The notes under the pieces: model-generated
Database searches by the model: none
Told to the model about the DNA's origin: nothing
What the model saw: the letters and a program-made list of their open reading frames with translations, nothing else
Made by a program: the position numbers and the translations under genes
Assembly: GCA_009775195.1 (NCBI GenBank)
Contig: VSPF01000102.1
Coordinates: forward strand, 1 to 10,809
Length of the DNA: 10,809 nt
From: Muribaculaceae bacterium
GTDB lineage: Bacteria; Bacteroidota; Bacteroidia; Bacteroidales; Muribaculaceae
Direction of reading: 5' to 3'
Shown here: piece by piece, positions 1 through 7,255 of the stretch
Layout of the letters: every line of letters begins with the position of its first letter
Numbering within the stretch: position 1 is the first letter of the stretch

Positions 1-1
1 G

Positions 2-343
2 CTGATGAACCTCATCCCCGATGCCGAGTGGGAGGACGCATGGCTCGAACATGCCACCGATTACAAGGCTATGGCCCGCAAGATTTTGCTCATCATGTTC
101 CGCGTGTGGCTCTTAGAAGCATTTTCGGCATGGCAGCGTCAGGACAAGGCCGCAGCCGACGAGGCATGGCACGACCTTCTCACTACGAGCGAACACACCG
201 TGGCACCGCCATTCTATATCTACAAGGTCGATGTGCCCGATGTGCCCGCACCCATCGACGAGGCGTCGCAAATCAGTACCAACGACGCCGCTATGTGGAG
301 CCTCGACGCCATCTACATGCAAGAAGTAATCCCCCAAGACTGA
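2..343 (+). CDS. C-terminal part of an unrecognised protein (5'-truncated by window edge)
   Basis: The frame is open from base 2 to a TGA at 341-343, immediately followed by TAA. An ATG lies at base 5, but a CTG codon precedes it in frame with no stop, so this is most likely the end of a longer gene that begins outside the window. The visible 112 or so residues are acidic and rich in Trp and Ala. They contain a hydrophobic, probably helical stretch near residues 26-42 (start KILLIMFRVW) and a Pro/Asp-rich segment near 75-86. No signal peptide or catalytic motif is visible, and I do not recognise the family. GC-rich codon use resembles the core gene block rather than the AT-rich genes at 503-958 and 9643-10797. 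A strong hairpin terminator begins 12 bases after the stop, consistent with a real gene end. It converges on the minus-strand lipoprotein gene. Confidence 0.6.
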   Translation: MMNLIPDAEWEDAWLEHATDYKAMARKILLIMFRVWLLEAFSAWQRQDKAAADEAWHDLLTTSEHTVAPPFYIYKVDVPDVPAPIDEASQISTNDAAMWSLDAIYMQEVIPQD

Positions 344-355
344 TAAGCAGTAAAT

Positions 356-405
356 CATAAAAAACCTTGGCAGCGCCTAACCGGCCCTTGCCAAGGTTTT
401 TTATG
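356..405 (+). terminator. Rho-independent, probably bidirectional terminator
   Basis: Bases 356-372 and 389-405 form a perfect 17-bp stem around a 16-base loop; the core pairs CCTTGGCA with TGCCAAGG. The outer stem is A6 on the left and T6 on the right, so either strand reads hairpin followed by a U tract. It ends the plus-strand gene stopping at 343 and can also block transcripts coming leftward from the minus-strand gene ending at 503. Confidence 0.88.
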
Positions 406-502
406 CGTTCTAAAATGTCAGGATTTCACTTATGGCACGTTTGATGGATGTCACAAAAATTTTGCTAACCTATAAAAACTTTTTGAGGCGAAAAATACGT
501 GG

Positions 503-958
503 CTACATTTCAATACGGCTATTGTCATAAGCTATAAAATTCAAGACACGCAAAGAGTCTGAGTTCTGGATTTCCAAGTCTATCCAAATAAGCCAATCTC
601 CTTTTTTCCCGTATATTCTACGCATCATAATAAGAGTGTCGCCAATTTCAGATGGTAAGAACTTAGCAGTCTGACATTCTTGTTCATATAGAGACCAATT
701 GTTAGATGTTTGTGTAACCGTATCGCACATAATCGGTTTACCGAAAATACTATCCAAATTGTATAATGCTACCATCTTTCCTAATGGCACATTACTGTGG
801 GCATCATAAATATATTCATCAGATTCATGCACACGATAAAAATGTGAAAAATTGAATGAACTTTCGTTGGAGTCAGCATTAGAAATAGCTCGCTGTTTGG
901 TACATGAGAAGACTGCGAGAAAGAGAAATGATATTAGAATTTCAGTCAGATATTTCAT
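503..958 (-). CDS. Small putative lipoprotein, unknown function
   Basis: A 151-residue protein begins with a short positively charged end and a hydrophobic core (MKYLTEILISFLFLAVFSC), ending at Cys19 in a weak lipobox (VFSC), so it is probably a membrane-anchored lipoprotein. The mature part is soluble, rich in Asn, Ser and Asp, with a Trp-rich stretch around residues 115-128 (GKKGDWLIWIDLEI) typical of a beta-sheet fold. I recognise no family. The gene is clearly more AT-rich than the core block, which hints at separate acquisition. The ATG at 958 is the only reasonable start, since no other Met lies before the signal peptide. A good -7 promoter box at 963-970 leaves almost no leader. The upstream gene is insulated by a terminator at 989-1026, so this is a single-gene unit. 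No clear terminator follows its stop before the shared hairpin at 356-405. Confidence 0.72.
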   Translation of the reverse strand: MKYLTEILISFLFLAVFSCTKQRAISNADSNESSFNFSHFYRVHESDEYIYDAHSNVPLGKMVALYNLDSIFGKPIMCDTVTQTSNNWSLYEQECQTAKFLPSEIGDTLIMMRRIYGKKGDWLIWIDLEIQNSDSLRVLNFIAYDNSRIEM

Positions 959-962
959 GGCG

Positions 963-970
963 CAAAGTTA
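963..970 (-). promoter_or_regulatory. -7 promoter box for the 503-958 lipoprotein gene
   Basis: Read on the minus strand this is TAACTTTG, a full match to the Bacteroidetes sigma-ABfr -7 consensus TAnnTTTG. At the expected 19-base spacing the upstream element is only TTTT (990-993), which also forms the U tract of the previous terminator. The box ends 4 bases before the ATG at 958, so the transcript would start at or near the start codon. Confidence 0.5.
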
Positions 971-988
971 ATTATTTTTCAGTGGTAT

Positions 989-1026
989 AAAAAAGTCTCT
1001 AAAGGCCGGAGTGGCCTTTAGGGACT
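989..1026 (-). terminator. Intrinsic terminator of the DUF3332 gene
   Basis: On the minus strand, bases 1026-1013 pair with 1007-994 in a 14-bp stem (core TAAAGGCC with GGCCTTTA, one G-U pair) around a 5-base loop. The stem is followed directly by T6 (994-989). It lies 40 bases downstream of the DUF3332 stop and upstream of the next minus-strand gene, separating the two transcription units. No T tract follows on the plus strand, so it acts in one direction only. Confidence 0.9.
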
Positions 1027-1065
1027 GGGTATTGAGAGGCTTAGGGGTGCCTCGAGATTTTGATT

Positions 1066-1614
1066 TTATCGGCTGGCGAAGTTGGATTGCATGGCTACCT
1101 GCTGGTAGGCGTAGACGCCGGCATCGGAGAGTTCGAATACCTGGTAGTTGCCTTGGCCGACGGGCATCTTGACGTGGGTGTCGTCGACGAATGTAAAGAG
1201 GTCGTGGGTTTCGCCGTTAGCTGTGTAGCTCCAAGTCTGAGTGTCCTGGTCGAAGTCGAGGCGCACGCTGCTGTTGTCGTTGAGGCTGATTACGTCATAG
1301 CCCTTGCCGTCGCATTTCACAAGGTATTTGCCGTCGTTGCCCTCGATGATTTTGTCGCCTTTGGCCATGGGGTTGCTGCCGCTCCAGAACTCGATAGAGT
1401 TGAGCACCAACAGGTCGGCAAGGCATGAAACCTCGTAGACAGGGAGAATCCAGAAGGCGAAGAATACCAATTCGTTGACAAATTTATTACCTACGTGCTG
1501 GTTCCAACCCAGGAGGCGGTTGGTGAGCGAGAAGCTGCCGATACATGATGTCATTGTGAGCATCGAGCCGCAGAGTACAATGGCGAGGACTCGGGTGAGG
1601 ATACGTTTTTTCAT
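1066..1614 (-). CDS. DUF3332 family lipoprotein
   Basis: The 182-residue protein starts with a lipoprotein signal (MKKRILTRVLAIVLCGSMLT) and has Cys24 after MTS as the probable lipidation site. Directly after the Cys comes the hallmark of the DUF3332 family: SFSLTNRLLGWNQ followed by a hydrophobic segment near 48-74 containing FWILPVYEV and a Cys at 64. This segment may sit in or against the membrane. Residues 84-182 form a beta-rich globular part with many Asp/Gly turns. The family is common in Bacteroidetes and Gammaproteobacteria; I know of no established function. The start is the only Met before the signal peptide, and a -7 box (1647-1654) gives a leader of about 25 bases. An intrinsic terminator follows. 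It lies 82 bases after the transglycosylase gene and seems to be independently transcribed, though read-through from upstream is possible because I see no terminator between them. Confidence 0.88.
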   Translation of the reverse strand: MKKRILTRVLAIVLCGSMLTMTSCIGSFSLTNRLLGWNQHVGNKFVNELVFFAFWILPVYEVSCLADLLVLNSIEFWSGSNPMAKGDKIIEGNDGKYLVKCDGKGYDVISLNDNSSVRLDFDQDTQTWSYTANGETHDLFTFVDDTHVKMPVGQGNYQVFELSDAGVYAYQQVAMQSNFASR

Positions 1615-1646
1615 ATTAGTTAATGTTGATTGTTTTGGTTTCGTTG

Positions 1647-1654
1647 CAAATTTA
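1647..1654 (-). promoter_or_regulatory. -7 promoter box for the DUF3332 gene
   Basis: On the minus strand this reads TAAATTTG, matching TAnnTTTG. It lies 32 bases before the ATG at 1614, predicting a leader of about 25 bases. I find no TTTG at the expected -33 position. The surrounding DNA is strongly AT-rich compared with the coding regions, as is usual for Bacteroidales promoters. Confidence 0.5.
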
Positions 1655-1696
1655 GCGATTAATGTTTGAAATTTACGCTATATCGACTAAAATTTT

Positions 1697-3082
1697 TTAT
1701 GCCGATATTTCACGCTGGGCGTGTTCGTAGAAGTTTGTGATGTTCTTTACGTAGTTAACCGTCTCGGTACCTCGGCAATAGCCGTATTTCACTACAGGGT
1801 CGTTGTAATATCGCGGGTTCATCTTCATCAGTATGGCCTTGCTCACGTTGTCGTCCCACACCTGTGGGTCGAGGCCGTATTTTTTTGCAAGAGCTATCGC
1901 ATCGTAGACGTGCGCTATGCCCACATTATAGGCCGCTATGACAAATTTGAGACGTTCCTTGTCGTTGGGAACATATTTGACCAGGTAGCCGTCGAGGTCG
2001 TCGAGCAGTTGTGTGGCGACTTTTACACTTGTCTCAGGGTTGTTGAGTTGCGACACCTTGGTGCGATAGCCTCGTGCCGTGGCAGGCATAATCTGCATCA
2101 GGCCCCTTGCACCGACCCACGAGCGCGCGTTGGGCTTGAACTTGCTCTCTTGATATGCCTGGGCAGCCATGAGGCGCCAGTCCCAGCCTATGGTGGGGGC
2201 ATATTTGCGGAAGAGGTTGTCGTATTGCGATATATAGCCCTTTGAAAAATCAAAGCGCACGGTAGGACTGTATTTCGATTGTTCGAAAAATTGTTTGAGG
2301 AGCTCTTTGTTGGTCTCTTGCGGCGATGTCTGTGCAAACCATGAGTCGATGGAGTCGGCCAGCCACTCCTTGCCGGGAGCGACGGCCCACGATGCCCGCT
2401 GGGCAAAACTTACGGGCACGTCGATGTCGAGGCCGGGGTAGTAGGTACGGTTGAGTTTGGCAATATCGCTGTCGACGACGGTCATCGGTATTTTGCCGTC
2501 GTTTACCATTGTTATGAGGTCTTCGGTGATGAGCGAGTCGGCATCTACCTCGCGGATTTCTATACCGCCCCCGAGCTCGTCGTTGAGGTTTTGCAGTCGG
2601 CGAAGGTATTTGCTGTCTTTCTCGACATATACTTCTTTGCCTACGAGTTCGGTCACGTCGGTAATTGGTGCTTTGCCCTGCACCTTTGGCTGCACGAGAA
2701 CCTGGGTGGTATAATTCTCGGGGCCACACGGTATCACGTATTTCAGATAATGCTCGGTGATGGGCACGTCGTATGCGATGAGGTCTACCTTGCCCGAGTC
2801 GAGCATCGACACTGCCGCCGACAGGCTCGAGGCAACCTTGAGGTCGAGCACCATGCCCTTTTGCCGGGCCAGGCTGTCGACCAGGGTATAGTCGTAGCCC
2901 ATCGGCTCGTCGCGATATATAAAATACGATGTAGGGCTGTAGAGGGTTACAACCCTGAGCGTGTCGGGCAGCTTGTGGCCGGCAGTGGCGTCGGAGCCTT
3001 GTTTGCCACACGACATAAAAGCCATACCCACGGCGAGGCCGAGGGTTGGCAGGAAAAAGAGTGACGAGCGTTGTAGATGCAT
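1697..3082 (-). CDS. MltF-like membrane-bound lytic transglycosylase (SBP_bac_3 + SLT)
   Basis: This 461-residue lipoprotein probably cleaves peptidoglycan glycan strands to 1,6-anhydro-muropeptides from the periplasm. The signal peptide ends at Cys25 (AFMSC). Residues about 40-255 form a periplasmic solute-binding-like domain (family 3 type; LRVVTLYSPTSYF at the start, DLIAYDVPIT near 100-109), which in E. coli MltF regulates activity. Residues about 285-455 are the SLT lysozyme-like catalytic domain. It has the expected catalytic Glu312 in AYQESKF, then GLMQIMPATA at 327-336, AAYNVG at 383-388 and ETVNYVKNI at 440-448. Length and domain order match the MltF family. It begins 49 bases after purM with no promoter visible between, so it is probably co-transcribed. 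The first Met is chosen because the lipoprotein signal needs it. No truncation or missing catalytic residue is seen. I leave the symbol blank because orthology with E. coli mltF is not proven. Confidence 0.93.
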   Translation of the reverse strand: MHLQRSSLFFLPTLGLAVGMAFMSCGKQGSDATAGHKLPDTLRVVTLYSPTSYFIYRDEPMGYDYTLVDSLARQKGMVLDLKVASSLSAAVSMLDSGKVDLIAYDVPITEHYLKYVIPCGPENYTTQVLVQPKVQGKAPITDVTELVGKEVYVEKDSKYLRRLQNLNDELGGGIEIREVDADSLITEDLITMVNDGKIPMTVVDSDIAKLNRTYYPGLDIDVPVSFAQRASWAVAPGKEWLADSIDSWFAQTSPQETNKELLKQFFEQSKYSPTVRFDFSKGYISQYDNLFRKYAPTIGWDWRLMAAQAYQESKFKPNARSWVGARGLMQIMPATARGYRTKVSQLNNPETSVKVATQLLDDLDGYLVKYVPNDKERLKFVIAAYNVGIAHVYDAIALAKKYGLDPQVWDDNVSKAILMKMNPRYYNDPVVKYGYCRGTETVNYVKNITNFYEHAQREISA

Positions 3083-3131
3083 AATGGGGTGCGGTTACAA
3101 TGTTGTTTGCCGTAGCCGCGCCCCCTATGCC

Positions 3132-4289
3132 TTAATAGTCAAATGTACCGTAGGGCGTGACGAGGGTCAGGCGTTTGGCTGTGGCTTCTTCGACGCGGCC
3201 GATGACCTTGGCGGCTACGCCCATGCTCTCCGAGATGGCGATGATGCTTGGGGCGACTTCGGCCGGGACATAGATTTCCATGCGGTGTCCCATGTTGAAG
3301 ACCTTGTACATCTCGCGTGCCTCGGTGCCTGACTCGCGACGGATAAGGTCGAACAGCGGCGGCACGTCGAATAAGTTGTCTTTTATAACATGCACGTCGC
3401 CCACAAAGTTCATTACCTTGGTTTGTGCACCGCCCGAGCAGTGTACCATGCCGTGAATCGATGGTCTCAACTCACCGAGTACCGCCTTTATGACAGGCGC
3501 GTATGTGCGCGTGGGCGACAGTACGAGTTTGCCGGCGTTGACGGGTGCGCCCTCTACGGCGTCGGTGAGGCCGCATGTGCCGCAGTATACAAGTTCCTGG
3601 GGTATGGCGTTGTCGTATGTCTCGGGGTATTTTTCGGCGACGGCTTTGCAGAACACGTCGTGACGTGCCGAGGTGAGGCCGTTGCTGCCCATGCCGCCGT
3701 TGTATTCGGTCTCGTAGGCGGCCTGTCCGTAGCTGGCAAGACCGACAATCACGTCGCCGGGACGTATGTTGGCGTTGTCGACTACATCGGCGCGGCGCAT
3801 GCGGCATGTAACGGTGCTGTCGACAATGATAGTGCGCACCAGGTCGCCGACATCGGCTGTTTCGCCTCCGGTCGAGTAGATGTTTACGCCATAGCCGCGA
3901 AGCTCGGTGAGCAGTTCCTCGGTGCCGTTGATTATGGCGGCAATCACTTCGCCGGGCACGAGGCGCTTGTTGCGGCCGATTGTCGACGAGAGTAGTATGT
4001 TGTCGGTGGCACCGACGCACAGCAGGTCGTCGATATTCATTATCAGGGCATCCTGGGCTATTCCTTTCCATACCGAGAGGTCGCCGGTCTCGCGCCAGTA
4101 GGCATAGGCCAGCGACGATTTGGTGCCGGCACCGTCGGCATGCATGATGTTGCACCACTCGGGGTCGCCGCCGAGGTAGTCAGGCACGATTTTGCAGAAA
4201 GCCCCGGGATAGAGGCCCTTGTCGATGTTTTTTATGGCGTTGTGTACATCTTCTTTCGATGCCGACACGCCGCGTTGGTCATAGCGCAT
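3132..4289 (-). CDS. purM: Phosphoribosylformylglycinamidine cyclo-ligase (AIR synthase)
   Basis: This cytosolic enzyme closes the imidazole ring in purine synthesis, converting formylglycinamidine ribonucleotide plus ATP to aminoimidazole ribonucleotide. The 385-residue length fits the longer Bacteroidetes PurM form. The N-terminal ATP-binding domain carries HADGAGTKS (50-58), MNIDDLLCVGA (84-94) and STGGETADV (139-147). The C-terminal half has LASYGQAAYE (184-193), SPTRTYAPVIKA (258-269) and the late motif HCSGGAQTKV (283-292), where many PurM proteins have a related HITGGG. It starts 40 bases after the antiporter stop and ends 49 bases before the transglycosylase start, with no promoter match in either gap, so it appears to ride in the same transcript. 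No other purine gene is visible. The substituted late motif is typical of this divergent AIR-synthase-related branch rather than a defect, in my judgement. Confidence 0.92.
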   Translation of the reverse strand: MRYDQRGVSASKEDVHNAIKNIDKGLYPGAFCKIVPDYLGGDPEWCNIMHADGAGTKSSLAYAYWRETGDLSVWKGIAQDALIMNIDDLLCVGATDNILLSSTIGRNKRLVPGEVIAAIINGTEELLTELRGYGVNIYSTGGETADVGDLVRTIIVDSTVTCRMRRADVVDNANIRPGDVIVGLASYGQAAYETEYNGGMGSNGLTSARHDVFCKAVAEKYPETYDNAIPQELVYCGTCGLTDAVEGAPVNAGKLVLSPTRTYAPVIKAVLGELRPSIHGMVHCSGGAQTKVMNFVGDVHVIKDNLFDVPPLFDLIRRESGTEAREMYKVFNMGHRMEIYVPAEVAPSIIAISESMGVAAKVIGRVEEATAKRLTLVTPYGTFDY

Positions 4290-4329
4290 ATGTCAGGTTT
4301 TTGTGTTGTTATACTGTGTTTTATCAGCC

Positions 4330-6528
4330 TTACTTCAATTTGTTGATTTCCGAGGGCCTGCCCACGAGCCATACTATGTCGCCGGTCTGGAAGGTCAGGT
4401 CGGGGCGAGAGTCGATATGTTCCTCGCCACGGTCTACAGCCACGACGAGGGCGTTGTAGGTGTCGCGCAGCGAGGTTGACTGGGGCGTCTTGCCGATTAG
4501 TGGCGAGTCGGCCCCCAGGAGTATGTTGGTAAGTTTGATTTGTGCCGGGTCTACGCTCTGGTCGGCTTCGGGGAGGACGGCTTCGACCTTGGGCAGCATT
4601 TGGGATATTTGCTCGTCAGTGCCGATGACCGACAGCACGTCGCCGGGGTAGATGCGCGTGCGTCCGTTGGGTATGGGTATATACCTTGTGGCACGTTGTA
4701 TGCCTACCACGTTGACGCCGTAGTGACGGCGTATGTCGGAGTCCATGAGGCGTTCGCCAACAAAGGGGCAGCCGGCACCGACGGTCATATAGGCTAAGTG
4801 GAGGTCGTGGACTACGGCGTTTTTCTTGCCGCTACGCCTTAGCTCGCGCTCGTTGAGGTTGTCGATAAATTTACTTTCGATACGCCCCATGCTCTCGCGC
4901 AGGCGCTTCGAGAAGAATAGTGCAAGCAATACGAGCAGCGATATGACCACTGCCAGGCCGACACGCGAGGAATAGATTTTGACAAACACAGCCACGACGA
5001 AGCCGAGCGATATGGCGAACCTGAAAACCATCATCACCACGCGCGGTATGCGGCCGGTGGCGCCCTCTTCTTCGCCCCGTACGGGCGAGAGCGGCAGCAG
5101 CAGTGCCAACAGGAACGGCGACATTGCAATCAGGGTGATTACCAACGACAACAGTCGGCTCCAGTCTCCGGCAAAGTCTTCGAGATACGGCGTAACATAT
5201 TTCAATGATATAATCAGCAATGCCAGCAGGACTGTGGCGTAGAGCAGTGTGCGCCATAGGTATCGCTTGATGACGCGCCCCCACGGCCGTCCGGCGGCAT
5301 CGCTGCGGTCGGCATCTTTCTGGTAACGGTCAATCAGGAAATGGAGCTTCTGCGGCAGGTGACGCTCTACGAAGTTATAGGCCGGCAGCGACATCTTGAT
5401 AAAGTAGGGCGTGGTAAAGGTGGTAATTACCGACACTGCTACCACGATGGGGTAGATGGTGTTGTCGAGCACTCCGAGCGACATGCCCAGGGTGGCTATG
5501 ATAAAGGCAAACTCGCCAATCTGCGTCAGCGAGAAGCCCGACTGTATGGCTACCTTGAGGGTCTGCCCGGTTACGAGCATACCGGCCGTGCCAAATGTTA
5601 TCATGCCGACGATTACGACTGCCGACAGCAGCAGGATTGGAGCCCAGTACTGGGCCAGTATGGCCGGCTGCACCATCATGCCGACAGATATAAAGAATAC
5701 CGAGCCGAAAAGGTCTTTTACCGGGGTCACGACGTGCTCGATGCGTTCGGCATACGATGTGCCGGCAAGGATGGAACCCATCACGAATGCGCCGAGAGCC
5801 AGCGAGAAGCCGCAGTAGACCGAAAATACGGCCATGCCCAGGCAAAGGCCCATCGAGACCACGAGGAGTGTCTCGCTGTTGAGGTAGCGGCGTATGCCGT
5901 TGAGCAGCGAGGGCAGCACGTAGACGCCGACAAGAAACCAAATGACCAGGAAGAACATCAGCTTGCCGACGCTGAAGAGCAGCTCGGACCCCTCGACGGT
6001 GTTGTTGATGGCGATGGACGATAGCAACACCATCATCAATACTGCGAAGAGGTCTTCGACAATCAGCACCGCCAGCACTATCGAGGCAAACTTCTGCTGC
6101 CGCAGGCCCATGTCGGTAAATGCTTTGATGATAATCGTTGTTGACGACATCGACAGCATGCCGCCGAGGAATAGGCAGTTGATGTTGTTGAAATGCAGCA
6201 CATGGCCCACGGCAAATCCGGCGCACATCATGCCAGTAATAATAATCATGGCCGTGACCACGGCCGAGCCTCCTGAGTTGAGCAGCTTCTTGAAACTAAA
6301 CTCCAGGCCGAGAGAGAAAAGCAGTATCACGATGCCGATTTGCGCCCAGAAGTCGATATTTTCTTCGGTCGTAACCGAGGGTAGGTATTCGAAGTGGGGG
6401 CTGGCAAGGAAACCGGCAACGATATAACCTAAGACGACCGGTTGCTTTATCCACTTAAACAGCACCGTCACCACGGCACCGAGGATGAGTATAAAGGCAA
6501 GGTCGCTTATCAGTCCTTCTACATTCAT
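4330..6528 (-). CDS. CPA2-type cation:proton antiporter with tandem TrkA-C domains
   Basis: This 732-residue inner-membrane protein probably exchanges K+ or Na+ for protons. Residues 1-385 form a Na+/H+ exchanger-type domain with about 12-13 hydrophobic segments. An acidic pair Glu158-Asp159 (LIVEDLFAV) lies where CPA transporters bind the ion, and FSLGLEFS (71-78), GAFVMGSILAG (246-256) and SLTQIGEFAF (333-342) are typical of the KefB/C-like branch. Four further membrane segments follow (about 425-445, 458-480, 497-517, 523-540). The cytosolic end carries two TrkA-C (RCK_C) domains, about 575-650 and 664-732, each ending in a GDxxxxxG-type strand (YPGDVLSVIG; QTGDIVWLVG). No Rossmann-type RCK_N domain is present, so gating would rely on the TrkA-C ligand site. 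It follows the MgtC gene by 4 bases, implying translational coupling. Ion specificity cannot be read from the sequence, so no symbol is given. Confidence 0.92.
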   Translation of the reverse strand: MNVEGLISDLAFILILGAVVTVLFKWIKQPVVLGYIVAGFLASPHFEYLPSVTTEENIDFWAQIGIVILLFSLGLEFSFKKLLNSGGSAVVTAMIIITGMMCAGFAVGHVLHFNNINCLFLGGMLSMSSTTIIIKAFTDMGLRQQKFASIVLAVLIVEDLFAVLMMVLLSSIAINNTVEGSELLFSVGKLMFFLVIWFLVGVYVLPSLLNGIRRYLNSETLLVVSMGLCLGMAVFSVYCGFSLALGAFVMGSILAGTSYAERIEHVVTPVKDLFGSVFFISVGMMVQPAILAQYWAPILLLSAVVIVGMITFGTAGMLVTGQTLKVAIQSGFSLTQIGEFAFIIATLGMSLGVLDNTIYPIVVAVSVITTFTTPYFIKMSLPAYNFVERHLPQKLHFLIDRYQKDADRSDAAGRPWGRVIKRYLWRTLLYATVLLALLIISLKYVTPYLEDFAGDWSRLLSLVITLIAMSPFLLALLLPLSPVRGEEEGATGRIPRVVMMVFRFAISLGFVVAVFVKIYSSRVGLAVVISLLVLLALFFSKRLRESMGRIESKFIDNLNERELRRSGKKNAVVHDLHLAYMTVGAGCPFVGERLMDSDIRRHYGVNVVGIQRATRYIPIPNGRTRIYPGDVLSVIGTDEQISQMLPKVEAVLPEADQSVDPAQIKLTNILLGADSPLIGKTPQSTSLRDTYNALVVAVDRGEEHIDSRPDLTFQTGDIVWLVGRPSEINKLK

Positions 6529-6532
6529 GATG

Positions 6533-7255
6533 TCAGAAACTCAACTGGTTGGCTAATGAGATAGATTTGGTGGGATGGAGGGTCTCGAACTGCGAGAAGA
6601 GCTTGATATAGTCGGTGGTCTCTCGCACAAGGCAGATGAGGTTGAGACGTGTCTCTACGCTGTCGTAGTCGTACTCGACATAGAAATTTTGCAGATGTAT
6701 ATTGTGCTTCTTCAGCACTGATTTGTAGTCGGAAATGTCGTGCAGAATGTCGGCAGTCTTGATGCGGATGATGCGCGACTCCGAGCCTCGGCTCACGCGG
6801 TGCTCGATGCGTTCGAGCTGAACCAGGATGAACAATATGAGCACGCTGGCCAGTGTCGACAGCACATACATGCCCACGCCGACAGCCATGCCTATGATTG
6901 CCACCATCCATATCCCGGCGGCAGTGGTGAGGCCGCGCACCGAGCCCTTCATCTGTATTATGGCTCCGGCACCAAGGAAGCCTATACCGGTGATTACCTG
7001 GGCGGCTATACGGCCCGGGTCGCCGTTCTTGAGACCCATGTATTCTTGCGGCACGTAGATTGACAGCAGCATGGCCAGGGTGGCGCCCATGGCGATGAGC
7101 GAGAATGTGCGCACGCCGGCCGACTGGCCCTTGCGCTTGCGCTCGTAGCCTACGACGGCACCGAGCAGCATACTGAGAACCAGTTTGTAAATCGACCCTA
7201 TCGTGTTGACCTCGATAGCGTTGATGTCTTCGTAGACTACCTGTAAGATGCTCAT
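6533..7255 (-). CDS. MgtC/SapB family membrane protein
   Basis: A 240-residue inner-membrane protein of the MgtC/SapB family. Family signatures are clear: GAVVGYERKRKG (32-43) followed by AGVRTFSLIAMGA (46-58), then ITGIGFLGAGAII (88-100), and GLTTAAGIWMVAIIGMAVG (108-126). Membrane segments fall near 20-36, 49-68, 84-101, 112-128 and 130-147. The rest, 150-240, is a soluble C-terminal domain in the place where MgtC-type proteins have an ACT-like domain. In pathogens MgtC aids growth at low magnesium and modulates the F-type ATP synthase; whether this holds here is unknown. Its ATG overlaps the TAA of the upstream gene (TAATG), and the antiporter starts 4 bases after its stop, so all three are probably translated as a coupled set. 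Pairing with an ion exchanger supports a role in ion or membrane-potential homeostasis. Confidence 0.93.
   Translation of the reverse strand: MSILQVVYEDINAIEVNTIGSIYKLVLSMLLGAVVGYERKRKGQSAGVRTFSLIAMGATLAMLLSIYVPQEYMGLKNGDPGRIAAQVITGIGFLGAGAIIQMKGSVRGLTTAAGIWMVAIIGMAVGVGMYVLSTLASVLILFILVQLERIEHRVSRGSESRIIRIKTADILHDISDYKSVLKKHNIHLQNFYVEYDYDSVETRLNLICLVRETTDYIKLFSQFETLHPTKSISLANQLSF

Noticed and set aside
485..494. GAGGCGAAAA, the reverse complement of TTTTCGCCTC at 9311-9320, as a pair of mobile-element ends
   Set aside because: The match stops at 10 bases on both sides and the two sites enclose the whole core operon; chance is enough to explain it.
1653..1680. TAGCG/CGCTA inverted repeat after the transglycosylase gene as a terminator
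   Set aside because: Only 5 bp with an 18-base AT-rich loop and no U tract; it overlaps the DUF3332 promoter region.
2250..3011. 253-codon minus-strand frame inside the transglycosylase gene
   Set aside because: Shifted frame of a gene with intact domains and catalytic Glu; the product is Arg/Pro-rich and without motifs.
3472..4158. 228-codon minus-strand frame inside purM
   Set aside because: Very Arg-rich out-of-frame translation of purM, whose own frame carries all the expected motifs.
5341..6024. 227-codon plus-strand frame opposite the antiporter
   Set aside because: Antisense shadow with His/Glu-rich composition and no promoter or domain signal.
5375..6226. 283-codon open frame on the minus strand, overlapping the antiporter
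   Set aside because: It lies in a shifted frame inside a clear antiporter gene and gives an Arg/His/Pro-rich product with no membrane pattern, as expected from GC-rich codons read out of frame.
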